The notes: generated from the sequence alone by a model not told the origin. Shown: positions 1-11,531, counted from the first letter of the stretch. The stretch is DNA of 64,000 bases from Rhipidocladum racemiflorum (GCA_036346355.1 JAYEVF010000027.1:1922001-1986000), one strand, 5' to 3'. Translations and numbers: made by a program.

Positions 1-112
1 AGCGACGTAAATAGCACTTATTTACGTCGGTACCGACGTAAATAGGAATAGTAGTTCTCATCCGGCTGGAGTGGAGGCTGACCTGGCACTTATTTACGTC
101 GGCCAGGCCCAG

Positions 113-300
113 GCCGACGTAAATACACGGGTTATTTACGTCGGCCACGCGTCAGGCTGACATAAATACACGGGTTATTTACGTCAGCCACGCCCAGGCC
201 GACGTAAATACACGGGTTATTTACGTCGGCCACGCCCAGGCTGACGTAAATACACGGGTTATTTACGTCGACCACGCCCTGGCCGACGTAAATACTGGAG
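113..300. repeat. CACTA subterminal tandem array, about 42-bp units
   Basis: Four full units and a partial one, 42-43 bp each, of the form GCCGACGTAAATACACGGG then TTATTTACGTCGGCCACGC. Each unit contains GCCGACGTAAAT and its inverse ATTTACGTCGGC, so every unit can fold on itself. In En/Spm such subterminal motifs bind the element-encoded TNPA-like protein; that role is inferred here. Further single motifs lie at 1-112. Confidence 0.85.
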
Positions 301-449
301 GCAGCCTACTACCAATTCTGGCCGGCTAGATTTGGTCAGCAAAAATATCAATTCAGATGACATACAATATAAATTCAAGCCATTCAATCATGCATTCATA
401 TAAACCAATATCAATCCATCCATTCAGATGACACAATTCAATTTGCAAA

Positions 450-530
450 CATGACATATGATATATAGAAACTTCAATTTGCATACATGACATACAACAA
501 ATAGAAACTTCAAATTGCATACATGCCATA
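450..530. repeat. 36-bp tandem repeat inside the CACTA element
   Basis: Two copies (450-485 and 486-521) and the start of a third share CATGACATA and TAGAAACTTCAA(A/T)TTGCATA at a 36-bp spacing. The surrounding 301-585 is AT-rich and shows no coding potential. Confidence 0.6.
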
Positions 531-585
531 TGACACAGTTGAACCATACTACTCATTGTTCATACAAACATTAATTTGACGGAGT

Positions 586-722
586 ATCTTCAAAGCGATG
601 CCCACTACCGGCGTCACCTCCTGAGTTTAAGAAGCCACCAACCGACGGCGGAGTCCTCGAAGAAGAAGCGCCGGTGCCTCCAACATGCGCATCTGGTGTG
701 TGGTCCTCTGAACCCTATATCA
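586..722 (-). other. possible terminal coding exon of the CACTA element
   Basis: On the minus strand an open frame of about 45 codons ends at a TAA near 586, preceded by an AG acceptor-like site near 722. It is rich in Gly, Ser, Thr and Pro (for example GGTGASSSRTPPSVGG). It is the strand and relative place expected for the last exon of a CACTA gene after loss of the middle. This is an inference from position and composition only; I do not recognise the peptide. Confidence 0.25.
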
Positions 723-733
723 ACGAACATATG

Positions 734-1375
734 TTAGTATCTGCTTGATCGGATGTCTAGACCAGCCAGCAGCTTCTTTGAATAGTACATATCTTTTGGC
801 AACTTATGGTTTTCTGGGAGGACATCACTAATCAAGTTGACCAACTCATTGTAACAACCTTGGGAGAATCCGTACTTTGCTTTTATAGCCATAAGTCTTG
901 TCACAAAGGCAAGAAGTGAAACAGTAGTGTAGTCATGCAAAGGCTTATCCGAAGCATCTAGGAGCCTATAGAATTCCTCAACTGCCGGGGTTGGTCGGTC
1001 CTCTTGAACCGCAGCTCGATCCTCCGAAGCATTCTGAAATTGTCGGCCTAAGTCCTCAACCATCTCATCCATCCTATCCTCCACTATATCGATAGTATCT
1101 GCTTGATCGGATGTCTCTCTCCTCCGTGGCTCACCATGTTCGTACCATGTATGGTAATTCGGCATAAAGCCAAATTTGCACAGGTGGCCAGCCATCACTG
1201 TCTTGGTCTCTCGAGAGAAAAGACGACACTTAGAACAAGGGCACTTTGCTAACCCACCAGGAGGAGTTGGGGAGAACACCCGATCTAGAAAAGCCTGTGT
1301 GTTTACTTTCCAATCTTGTGTGTGATTCATAGATCTATCCCAACCATCATACATCCACCCACGATCCTCTGCCAT
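734..1375 (-). pseudogene. TNP2-type CACTA transposase, N-terminal fragment
   Basis: The frame begins at the ATG at 1375 (MAEDRGWMYDGW), the usual start of plant TNP2 proteins; an upstream TTG extension to 1444 is less likely. Residues 1-80 form the transposase-associated domain: a Trp/Tyr-rich start, a CPCSKC zinc-like motif, then HLCKFGF and WYEHGE. An acidic linker follows, then the conserved segment EEFYRLLDASD to MYYSKKLLAGL. The DDE catalytic domain that should follow is gone; the frame stops 10 codons past LAGL, at a break where 24 bp (735-758) duplicate 1093-1116. It cannot encode active transposase. Confidence 0.85.
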
Positions 1376-1444
1376 CTTTTCGACTATTGAATGCAAAAAC
1401 AATATGTGAGAATGGGTTAAACTACCTAATTTTAAATTGGGCAA

Positions 1445-2964
1445 TAAACTACCTTAATTTAAATTAGTATAGAATCATGTCTAAACATTGCAGACAATCA
1501 TTTCTAAAAACATAAAAGTGGAAGTGGGTTAATGGTACTAGCAAGAGTTCTAGGCAAAGATAGGTCCTAAACCCACCCAAGAATGGATGGCTTAGCTCGA
1601 TTTGTCATGGCATGTTGTAGGATCCAAACGAAATTTCGGCAGCATAACCCCGCTGTTCTCGAAATGCACGCCTGATACTTGTGCATCCGAGAACAACTAG
1701 GTTATGTAGCCGAAATTTCATTCGGATCCTACACCACGCCACAACAAATCGTGCTAAGCGGTCCATCCTCAGGCTGTCCAAAAGCGTGGACAATTCGGGA
1801 GCGACACAGTTCACAATTCAATGTGAGTTGTGTCGTTCCCAAATGGGTGACGTATAGGTTGGGTTGACTGTTGTTTTCAAAAGTTCATCATTTTCCAATA
1901 GGAGTCTTATCAATTTTATTGCATAATTGCATCCAAAATTGCCATAAATCAAAGCATACAAAGCATACTTCGAATCAACTTTTCCTTAATTCGCCACAAA
2001 GCATACAAAAAAATCTTCTTTTCCTAGATTACATATCAAATGTTTCAAAGAAGTATCAATCGAGTTGGTACCTGAAAAGCGACGATCGATGTGCTCCTCG
2101 ATACCGGCCGAGCGACGTCCGTGGAGGGCGGCGGAGGCGGCTACCTGTGAATGACCCAAGAGAAATAAAAAAACAAGCTCATGCTTTACTAATATAGATT
2201 GAAAACTTAACAAGTTCGGCGTTTGCCGAATTCACTAAATATTTCAGCAGCACCTCCCCTAAAACATGAACATCCACTCAGCAGACAAAAGACAATAATC
2301 AATATAATAGCAACAACATTAAAAGGTCATGGTATACATTAACCATCATGACCCACTCAAAGCTTTAAAGAGCGTAATAGTTTGTATCTTGGGATGGAAA
2401 CTAACTACTACAAAAAGGCAACAGAGAAATAGATTCGGCGCTTCTTACTTCCTTTTGCAGCACTATATATCGATGCGCTTGTGATCAGGTAGACAAACAC
2501 ACCAACGAAGGAAGCAACAGAGAAAAGTGACCCGTATTTCCCAACAAGTCTCTGCAGATGAATGGTTTGTTAGTTCATGAGTACTTTTTTTGGAAGACTA
2601 ACTTGATAGTATCATAGTACTTTTTTTCCCCAACAACATATGTCGGTCTTGCATGGTTTGTGAATGCACAACTAGCTAGATACGAACAGGTTCAAAATTC
2701 AGATAAACCTTCTAGTATTACTACCATGCACATGCGCAACTTGCTATTTTAGTATCACATGCCAATGCCGATCAACTATCTGTTGAAGCAGGTGAAGACA
2801 ATGGCAATTGGCTAGCTAAGGCCGACAGTTAACAACTACGGCTACAACTGCGAACCATACAGAAAGCTAATAGCTACTAGTGGGATACCTCTAGCTACTT
2901 AGAAAGATTTCTACGGCCAAGTTGTTTAATCCAATATACAAATTATGAAACATCATTTGCCGAC
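1445..2964. other. non-coding interior of CACTA element
   Basis: No convincing coding frame. 1615-1740 contains an imperfect inverted repeat (AAATTTCGGCAGCATAACC against its near complement, GGTTATGTAGCCGAAATTT). The stretch 2215-2370 resembles part of solo LTR D (23010-23140). The region probably corresponds to the 5' untranslated leader and first intron of the minus-strand transposase unit. Confidence 0.5.
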
Positions 2965-3029
2965 ATGATAAGAATGATTTATAGTTACCTGTACATAGAG
3001 CAGTGGGTAGAAGAAGACCTCTGGGCCGA

Positions 3030-3355
3030 GCGGCGGGTGCGTAGAGGTAGCCGGCCGGACGCGGCGGGGCGGGGCACCGCGCAGCGGTGTGGCGGGGCAG
3101 GGCGGCGCGGTGGGCTCGGCGGGCAGGCTCAGGGGCGGCGCGGTGGGCGGGCGGGCGCGGCGCGGCGGGCCGGCGCAGGGGCGGCGCGGCTGGAGGGGCG
3201 CGGGGGCGGCGCGGTGGACGTGGCGCGGCGGGGCAGCGGGGCGCGGGAGGGCGCGGTGGGTCGGGCGCGGCGGGGCGGCGCGGCTGGCGGGGCGCGGGGG
3301 CGGGGGCGGCGCGGCGAGGCGGGCGGGCGCTGGGGCGGGCTCGATCTGACGTGGT
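3030..3355. other. extreme GC/CpG-rich tract near the CACTA 5' end
   Basis: About 330 bp of almost pure G and C built from irregular GGCGCGGCGGG strings. It is open in several frames only because it lacks A/T, so those frames are not genes. It sits 400-730 bp inside the element's 5' terminus. In maize Spm the GC-rich region just inside the 5' end is the methylation-controlled downstream control region; a similar role is an inference here. Confidence 0.6.
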
Positions 3356-3392
3356 GAGAAGGGCTGGTTATATTAGGGAAAATGGTTCGCAC

Positions 3393-3748
3393 TATTTACG
3401 TCGGTCAATGGTCGACGGAAATGTGCCACGTAGGCCCTATATTGTTTACGTCGGCTTGGCCGACGGAAATATCCGGTCGCGTCGTATTTGCGTCGGCTTG
3501 GCCGACGGAAATGTCCCTCTCAAATTTTAAATTTTGTGGGCGCGTGAACAAGCCCTATTTACGTCAGCCAGGCCGACGTAAATAGTACATATAGCCGACG
3601 TAAATAAGAGATCCAAGATTTATGTCGGTTTAGCCGACGTAAATATACATTTTTACGTCGGTTTGATGTGGCCGACGTAAATACTGCCATGTTTACGTCG
3701 GCTTTTTTTAAGCCGACGTAGATATAATTGGCCGACGTAAATATATCT
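3393..3748. repeat. CACTA subterminal motif cluster, right end
   Basis: At least seven inverted pairs of TTTACGTCGG and CCGACGTAAAT (some with GACGGAAAT) separated by 2-15 bp, with a few unpaired motifs. Spacing is irregular, unlike the 42-bp array at the other end. It reads as the 5' subterminal region of the minus-strand element. Confidence 0.8.
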
Positions 3749-3761
3749 GTTTCCTGTAGTG
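3749..3761 (-). repeat. CACTA terminal inverted repeat (13 bp)
   Basis: Minus-strand CACTACAGGAAAC, the diagnostic end of a CACTA transposon. Copia integrase coding resumes directly to its right. Confidence 0.85.
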
Positions 3762-4869
3762 GGCGTTTGGCTTTGCCATTTTGGGGAGAGGTATGAGAAT
3801 AGGAAAGGCGAAGGGAGACGCCATTGACGGAGAAGAAAGAATGGAGCGTGAAATTCAGAAATTGTCCGCCATTGTCGCTTTGCATACACTGAATGGTGGT
3901 CCGAAATTGGTTATGAACATAGCGAACGAAATGGAGGAGAATGTCGGAGGTATCAGATTTATGGCGCAGGGGAAAGTCCAGGAATAATGGGAATAATCAT
4001 CAAGGACAACCAAATAATACTTATAGCCCGAAAAACTGCATACAGGTGAAGTCCACAAATCACAGTGAATAAGTTGGAAGGGGTGGGTAGTAAAGGTGGA
4101 TGATTGGGAAAAGGAAAGCCTAGGCTAGCGGCCCAGTTGACACGCTGCACATGCCTTAAACTGGTTTATTACATGCATCAGGAAAAAACGAAGAAAATTG
4201 GGAAATAGTTGCAGTGCTCGGATGGCCGAGACGCTGGTGCCAAAGGTCGCCAATGGTGGAGATGTTGAGAGCAGCAGGTAGGCTCGAGCAGGTGCCAAAG
4301 AATGGATAGAGGTCTCCTGAGCTACTGGAGCGCACGAGGGTTGTCTTGGTGGCTAGTTCCTTCACAGAGAAACCAGAGGGATATCACGAGTAAAGCGACG
4401 AACAGAAATGAGGTTCTTAACAATACCGGGCGTAACAAGGGTATCATGAAGATATATAGAAAGGTCAGTTAGTGAGAGTACTGGAGCCCGTGGCAGTAAT
4501 AGGTAGAGTGGAGCCATTTCCAACAACAATGCGATGAGTAGAATGCTTTAGAACGGAATAAGACAAGGAGAGGTTACCTGAAGTGCCGGTGACATGAGTT
4601 GAGGCGCCGGTATCCATGAACCAATCGGTGTGCGGTGCGGGTGGGTATTGGATGTCGCAGTTGCTGGCAGCAATGGTCATCATGGAGTGTTGGTCCCAGG
4701 AAGTAGTCGGTGCAGGAACCATAGAGTACGCCGGAGCTATCGGAGAAGGAGCCGGTGCCGGCGGGCCGGAGTACATGATGGGGTAGGCGTGTCCGGCAAG
4801 CAGAGGTCGAGGTCCAAGGACACCGACAGCGTTGGCAGGAACCAACACACTGTAGGCTACCTGTGGAGG
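3762..4869 (-). pseudogene. copia pol fragment: protease to integrase core
   Basis: Reading right to left: a proline-rich tail of gag (GVLGPRPLLAGHAYP), the protease active site in WFMDTGASTHVTG near 4600, a GAG-pre-integrase box LWHQRLGHPS near 4230, integrase core LVVLDDYSHYSWTFP near 4000 and QSDNGGQF near 3875, and SHTSPQNGKA where the CACTA inserted. These lie in different frames with several stops, so the gene is heavily decayed. The protease Asp and two integrase Asp residues are still readable. Confidence 0.85.
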
Positions 4870-5560
4870 GATGGTGTAACATTCTTAGTTTCACTTTCTG
4901 GAGAAAATCTAATTTAAATAAATTAAATTCAAAATTGGAGTTTTCTTGGTATTTATATTAACCTGGCATCCTTTCCCCTCCAAAATCAGGATTCAATCCC
5001 CTCCCGGTCGAAAAATCGAATTTCCAGATCCCGCCGGTACCCGAAATTTCACCCGAGTCGAAAAATGCTCTAAAAATATTCCAAAATGATTTTTGGAATG
5101 ATTCCCCAGATTTTTGGACCTTCGCTCCTATTTTATCTCGCGCGGTTTTTGTTTAATGCCCGCAATCGGCACCTGAATATTTAATTTCACAAATTTCATC
5201 CAAATTTAGCGAAACCAATTTTATTGGGTTCCAAATATTCCAAAATGATTCTAGAAATTTTTCCAGAATTTTTAGACCATTTTTCCTAATTTTTCTCTAG
5301 GGCGTCACGTTCGCGTAACTCTCGGCCAATAAGACGTCGCCACGTGGCGAGACAGTGCTTCATCTCCTACCTCTTGCCATGAAAGAAGAGAGAAGAAGCT
5401 TCAAGCCTCAACAATGGTGGCCTCTCTCTTTAATTCATCATAATCCCTCCATCACACCTCCAAATCACGAACGGGCAAGTCCGTTGAATCCGTAGCGACG
5501 TTCTCTTGCCATTCCCCACCATCATTAGTGTCAGGACCCGAATTTGCAAATCCGGACCCT

Positions 5561-5598
5561 CTGTGTATTCAGCACTAGTCCAGGACTAGTGCACACAG
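5561..5598 (-). other. two-part stem-loop near the LTR 3' end (B family)
   Basis: Minus strand: CTGTGT, GCACTAG, 7-nt loop, CTAGTGC, TGAAT bulge, ACACAG. The outer six and inner seven positions pair fully. It lies about 35 nt from the LTR end. Confidence 0.6.
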
Positions 5599-7860
5599 TC
5601 TCAACATTGGTAAATATCACAATCATACTCAACGAAATAATAAAGTACTTAAAGTAGTTAACCAAGCGGGGTTGCTCGACCTTAGGGTCAAGTTACAAAT
5701 ATACGCCACGCAGGGCGAAGCTTATTAAGAGAGAAATAATAGCAACGGAAAATAAGATAACTTCGTGGCGCCATCCAGTATACCACAGGCAACTGACTGG
5801 GCTCGCTTCCTAGTTAGACGGTTCCTCTGGGAGCTCCTCCTCCAAAGCTGGTGTAGACTCCTCTTCAACTGGTGTTGTATTGTGGCAAGGGTGAGTACTT
5901 GGTACTCAGCAAGTCATGCACAGAATGCAGGCTAATATACTACATGCATGGCTTAGTACAAAGGAATAGCTCAGGGTATATTTGCAGTAAAACAGCATTA
6001 GACAAGTAGCATAAGTAGATTCGAAAGCAATAGAAACAAGTATAAGATCAATAACTTTTCCAGAAGTTTAATAAACATCTTTCCCATTCCTAATCCACAT
6101 TTCCATCAACATCATTATTAAACCAAACCCAACCTTTCAAGTCCAAGTTATTTTCAAGAAAGTCTAACCCTTGACTGTAATTCCCGAGCGATGTCCAATA
6201 CCGCGGACACGGCTATTCGAATAGATTTTACACTCTGCAGAGGTTATGCACTTTACCCACAAGATACAGCCAAACACCACAAAGGCGAGTGCCCGTAACA
6301 GAGTCTTTCGGAAACTTCTAACAGCACAAGTGGTCCTCTCCGGTGTTGCACACTAACCCTTCCCTTAGCGAAGGCGAAGTTTAGGCCAAACCACCGTTAG
6401 ATGGGTACCTGGCCGCAGCCCCGGTACGCTCCCCCATACAACTACACAGAGGGTGTAGTTGACATCCTGAGGTCCCACAGGTACGTTATTAGCAACTTAA
6501 TCAACTAGGTCCGTCCCATTACAGACATGTGGTTGCACGTTTGACTCAGTTCAAAGGCTAGCAAGGTTAAGTCCTTAGGGTGACCAGGGCAAGACTACCC
6601 GAAGAACCAAACCAATGTTCTCGGTGCCACAATTGGCCCACCCTGATCATTCTTGCCACATGCCCCGGTCAAATCTATTTATGAAACCCCCAGTTGATTA
6701 CCATGCACCACGTGCCATCAACAATCACGACACATGATACCTTTCCAAAACAGGTTCAATATATCATTAAGTCAATATTAGCATTTGATTGTCCAAAGCA
6801 TTTCACGTGGCAAGGCTAAGCATACTACATCGGTCTAGCTACCCATGTTGGCAATGTAGTAATGTCCAACTAATTACTCACAACTAGGGTGACAAGGGGT
6901 CATGGCACATATTTAATTTACCAAGGTGTCATACAGCAATTTGGCATTTATCTAATTTCCCATAATTAAGTAAAGCATTTTCTAATCAAACTAGCATGCA
7001 ATAATTTAAACCAAGTTAATTTGAAAATGGGATCAACATGGTCAAAGCACAACTTGCCTTCAAAGAGTACTTGTTCTTGGTCCTGAGCTGGCTCCTGGGT
7101 CAACACTTCACCTTCGAAGCCTTCGGGCACTTCAACGTCTACTCGTAAAGCGTGCAAATAGCAATAAATAAATAAACAGTAGAAAAAAAGTGTCCAAACA
7201 TCCAAATAAAGTTCATAAACAGAGAGAGCATAATTTTATAAATTTTTAGAAACTGGAATCGTCAAATTCGGAGTTGGAACGCAAAAGTTACAAGCGTTTA
7301 AAGTTTAAATAATCAATCAAATAATATTACAGAGAAAAACTTTGGTCCAAAAATTAAATAAAATTCATCATTAGGTAGATCTCAATTTTATACAAATTTA
7401 GAAATTTGAATCACTCAAATCGGAGTTAAAATGCAAAAGTTATAGGCGTTTGAAGTTTGAACCAAATTCTGAAATCAATAATTCGAATTAATAAATCATT
7501 TTCTTTTTCGGAAATTCATTTATTGCGTCAGCATGACACGTGTCAGCTCCTGATTGGTACACGTCAGCCTTGCTGACGTCAGCATCGGCCGAACCCCACG
7601 ATGACGTCAGCATGACGTCACCATGCCACGTGGCGCTCTCTGGAGCGGCCACGTCGGCTCCGGTGCATGGACCCGGTCCACGCTCTTGTAGCGTGTCACT
7701 GACAGGCGGGCCCGCCCTGTCAGCGGCTCGGGTTCACACCTGCGTGGGCGTGGCTGACGCGTGGGCCCTCTGACACGCGGGCCCCGCGTGTCAGATACAC
7801 GCACCCCACGCGCGTGCGCTGACCGCGACGGTCGGCCTCCCGGCCACGTGGCTAGATCTC

Positions 7861-8711
7861 GGCCGTTGATTTGAAAATCAACGGCCCAGATTGGATCTGG
7901 GGTCACGCGTTAAGAAATTACTCGGCTGATCTGGACCGTTCGATCTTGATCGGACGGTCAAGATCCAATCTATCGATTACAACGCGGCTAACCCTAGCCG
8001 TTCGATCTAGATCTAATGGCTGAGATCTATCCTAGCTTGGTGCGGTTCTAGCTACGTGGCATAATCTAAACCGTTGGATCTAGATCCAACGGTTGCAAAT
8101 AGATCTGGAAATTTCAACGTGGAAACTCACCGGGGTGACGTGGCGTGATCTGGGCCCTTGGATCTGGATCGGACGGTTGAGGGAGTTCGCGAGGCGGCGA
8201 TGGCGTGTGACGGAGCTCCGGTTGCCGGTGACGAAGACGACGACACACGAACGGCGCTCCAGGCACGCTCCGGCGAGGTGAGAGGTCCCCTCCGACGCGT
8301 CTCTTCCTTGCGGTTCCGGATCTGGGCTCAACGGCGGCGGAATCGGCAAACAAACGCGGCGGGACGGGCTTCCAACTCCGGCGAGCTCGCGCGGGCGAAC
8401 GGCGGCGGCTCAGGCAACGTGACTTAGGGCTACGGGTGCGCACGGGAAAGGGGGTCCCGACACGGGTGGCGGCGCATTAAATAGCCCCTCGACGTCCGTG
8501 ATATGCGCGGAAAACGAGGACCCACGCACGGGCGGCGGCGGAGTCCGGCGGCAACACGGAGAGGGTGACGTGGCTCAACGAGAGCCGTTGGATCACGATC
8601 CAACGGTCGCGTGAGTTGGACTCGGGTCCGACTCGGTGAGCTGGCTGGCTCGGTCGGGCTCGGGTCCGGGCGACGTGGCGCGATCGTGGCCGTTGGATCA
8701 AGATCCAACGG
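7861..8711. repeat. dispersed palindromes CCGTTGGATC-NN-GATCCAACGG in LTR B
   Basis: Perfect or near-perfect palindromes at 7861-7886 (variant GGCCGTTGATT form), 8071-8092, 8585-8606 and 8690-8711, with degenerate relatives near 7940, 8000 and 8160. They fall in and around the predicted promoter of the LTR. They may be binding sites or foldback structures; function is not known to me. Confidence 0.7.
8476..8484 (-). promoter_or_regulatory. TATA-like box of LTR B
   Basis: Minus strand CTATTTAAT, followed by GC-rich sequence and an ACCCTAGCC-like leader. The matching box in solo LTR E is at 49203-49211, so the position is conserved between copies. Confidence 0.45.
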
Positions 8712-9147
8712 TCACACGGTTAGGGTTCGGCCGAGCGGGTCCGGCTCGATCACGTGGCTCGGGTCGGACTCGAACTCGAGTCTGACTCGGACTCGGTCGG
8801 GTGAACAGTACAAACCAACTCGCATTTTCCAGCGATTAATTATTCAAATTAATTCTCAGAAATTCAATTAATTCATTAAAAATAGCAAAACACTCAGAAA
8901 AATTCTGAACAATATTTTGGGGCATTTTGGACTCAAATAAAATATTTACAACAAATTTTTATTTGCAAAGTTAAATTCTTTAATTATTTCAAAAGGGAAT
9001 AAATTCAAATAAATTCCAAATAAATCCAAATAAATTCCAGAAAATTCCAAAAATTCACCAAAGTGCCAAATCTTAGTTAAATTCATGAAAAGCAAAAATT
9101 TGGGGTGTTACAAACCTCCCCCCTTAATAGAATCTCGTCCCCGAGAT

Positions 9148-11531
9148 TCAGGGCTTACTAAAGAATAGGTTCGGAAACTCTTTCTTCAAATCCTCCTCGC
9201 GCTCCCAAGTTGCTTCACTCTCCGCATGGTTGCTCCACTGAACTCTGCAGAAACGGGTTGACTTGTTTCTCGTCTCTCGATCCATAGTGTCCAGAATCTT
9301 CACAGGGTGCTCCTTGTAAGTCAGATCCTCTTGTAGCTCAATTGACTCTAGCGGTGTCTGCTCATCAGGTACTCGGAGACACTTCTTCAGCTGGGACACG
9401 TGGAACACGTCATGTACTCCTGCTAGTGATTGTGGTAACTCCAGCTGGTATGCAACTTCACCTCTACGGCTGAGAACCTTGAATGGTCCAACATATCTCG
9501 GCGCGAGTTTTCCTTTGGCATGGAATCTCTTAACTCCTCTGAGTGGTGTGACTCTGAGATACACGAAATCTTCTGGTTCAAAACTCAGGTCTCGGCGACG
9601 GTTATCAGCATAACTCTTCTGTCGTGATTGGGCTATCTTCAATCTCTCCCTGATCATGGCAATCTGTTCTTCGGCTTCTTGAAGAATATCTGGTCCAAAG
9701 ATGCGGCGTCCACCTGTCTCATTCCAGTTCAACGGTGTTCGACAGGGTCGACCATACAATGCCTCAAATGGCGACATTTGCAAACTTGCTTGGTAACTGT
9801 TATTGTAGCTGAACTCAGCGTACGGCAGACTTTTATCCCAAGAGGTAGCATAAGCCAATGCACAAGCTCGTAGCATGTCCTCTAGAATCTGATTAACTCT
9901 TTCTGTTTGCCCATCCGTCTGCGGATGATAAGCTGTACTGAAGTTCAAACGGGTTCCCATGGCTTCATGCAGTTTATTCCAGAATCTTGAGGTAAACTAG
10001 GTACCTCTGTCCGATACAATCTTCTTCAACACTCCATGCAAACAAACGATCTTGGTCATATACAATTCTGCTAACTTATCTCCTGAGTAAGTGGTCTTTA
10101 CTGGAATAAAATGGGCAACCTTAGTCAAGCGGTCCACTATAACCCATATGGAGTCATATCCTCCTTGAGTTTTCGGCAAATCGGTAATGAAGTCCATTCC
10201 GATTTCCTCCCATTTCCACTCAGGTATCTTCAACAGCTGTAACAATCCTGCTGGTTTCTGATGCATTGCCTTGACTCTCTGACATATGTCACACAGCGCA
10301 ACATGCTCAGCAACTTCACGCTTCATGCTCGGCTACCAGAATCTTTCTTTCAAATCCTGATACATCTTGGCACTTCCCGGGTGAATTGAATACTTGGAGT
10401 CATGGGCTTCTTCTAGAATCAGCTGCTTCAGCTCCTTCCTGTTTGGCACACAGATTCTATCATGCATCCATAACGTGCCTTGCTCATCCAGTCTGAAGTC
10501 CTCTGCCTTGCCTTCATCCATTTTGGACTTAATCCTGCGGATCCTGTCATCATCCTTCTGTCCTTCTCGGATCTGATCCTCCAGGGTAGGCTTCACTTCT
10601 AATGCGGCCAAGAATCCTTCTGGTACGACTTCAATCTGCATTCTCTGGAAATCCTCACATAGCTCATCCTGACTTGTGGCTAGCAACATATTCACGGTAT
10701 GGCTTTTCCGACTCAGAGCATCGGCCACCACGTTAGCCTTTCCTGGATGGTAATGGATTCCAACATTATAATCCTTGAGCAACTCTAACCATCTCCTATG
10801 CCTCATGTTCAGGTCTGATTGGGTGAAGATGTACTTAAGACTCTTATGGTCCGTGTATACTTCACATCTGTTCCCGATTAAATAGTGACGCCATAACTTC
10901 AAAGCATGCACTACGGCAGCTAGCTCTAGGTCATGTGTCGGATAATTCTCCTCATGTGGCCTCAACTGCCTTGATGCATAAGCGACGACTTTTCCATTCT
11001 GCAACAGCACACATCCAAGTCCTTGGCGCGATGCATCACAATAGATATCGAAGCTCTCATTGACGTCCGGTAAAACCAACACCGGGGCTGATGTCAATCG
11101 CTTCTTCAACTCTTGGAAACCTTTTTCGCACTTCGGCGTCCATGCAAACTTCTTCTCCTTTTTCAGCAATTGCGTAAGAGGTTTCGCAATTGTCGAAAAG
11201 CCTTCAATGAAGCGGCGGTAGTAACCTGCCATTCCAAGGAAACTCCGAATCTGGGTCACGGTCTTCGGCTGCTCCCAATGTAACACAGCTTCTACCTTAC
11301 TTGGATCTACGGCAACTCCTTCCGCGGTCATTACATGTCCGAGGAATTCCACCTTGTCCTTCCAAAAATCACACTTACTGAATTTGGCGAAGAGCTGTTG
11401 TTCCCTCAGCTTTTCCAAAACTCGCCTCAAGTGCTCTGCATGTTCATCCTCTGTCTTGGAGTAGATTAGGATATCATCTATGAACACAACCACAAACTTG
11501 TCCAAATATTCCATGAACACCTTATTCATCA
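9148..11531 (-). pseudogene. element B pol: RT C-terminal part, RNase H, integrase, chromodomain
   Basis: The frame runs leftward from the break in RT (just before VFMEYLDKF and FIDDILIYS, the catalytic Asp pair) through thumb and RNase H (DASRQGLGCVLLQ, TDHKSLKYIF, ADALSRK), the integrase zinc finger (H-H-C-C ending CDICQ), the core with MDFITDLPKT, and a chromodomain-like tail (VQWSNHAESEATWE). Two in-frame TAG stops interrupt it: 10333-10335 and 9997-9999, which separates SDRGT from the integrase helix carrying the catalytic Glu. The stop at 9148 is native. RT motifs before the Asp pair are missing, so it is inactive. Confidence 0.9.

Larger units (their letters stand above)
1..3761 (-). 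mobile_element. CACTA (En/Spm) DNA transposon, deletion derivative, left end outside window
   Basis: The right end is a CACTA terminus: read on the minus strand the element begins CACTACAGGAAAC at 3761, followed by subterminal repeats built on TTTACGTCGG and its complement. The same motif is arrayed at 1-300, so the opposite end lies just left of the window. Inside, on the minus strand, is only the N-terminal part of a TNP2-type transposase. The element therefore looks non-autonomous. It lies inside the integrase of a minus-strand copia element, whose reading resumes at 3762; the 3-bp target duplication should be GGC (3762-3764), but the other copy is not visible. Confidence 0.88.
5529..9112 (-). 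repeat. 3' LTR of element B (3.6 kb)
   Basis: On the minus strand it runs from TGTAACACCCC (9112) to GGGTCCTGACA (5529). The same family appears as solo LTR E at 48574-52045 in the opposite orientation. Notable parts are an AT-rich 5' portion (8815-9112), a GC-rich U3 with palindromes and GACTCG strings (7860-8810), a TATA-like box, and a long U5 side with a stem-loop at 5561-5598. Confidence 0.88.
5529..11531 (-). mobile_element. Element B: Tekay-like chromovirus, 5' half deleted
   Basis: Inserted in minus orientation in the 5' LTR of A. It has a complete 3' LTR (5529-9112) and the pol 3' half (9148-11531). It breaks off inside the reverse transcriptase: B-specific sequence ends at 11531 and A LTR sequence starts at once, so 5' LTR, gag, protease and half of RT are gone. 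ATTAG at 5524-5528 should be its target duplication; the partner was lost in the deletion. Confidence 0.88.

Noticed and set aside
113..300. Regular 42-bp repeats resembling a CRISPR array
   Set aside because: Units are self-complementary over their whole length, lack unique spacers, and lie next to a CACTA terminus and TNP2 fragment in plant DNA.
2965..3530. Overlapping long frames of Gly/Arg/Ala on both strands
   Set aside because: They result from near-absence of A/T in a GC-rich tract; no domain and all frames open at once.
8080..8708. Arg-rich frames inside LTR B, and the similar ones at 48872-49695 in E
   Set aside because: GC-rich LTR promoter sequence with palindromes; frames are on both strands and not conserved between the two copies as protein.
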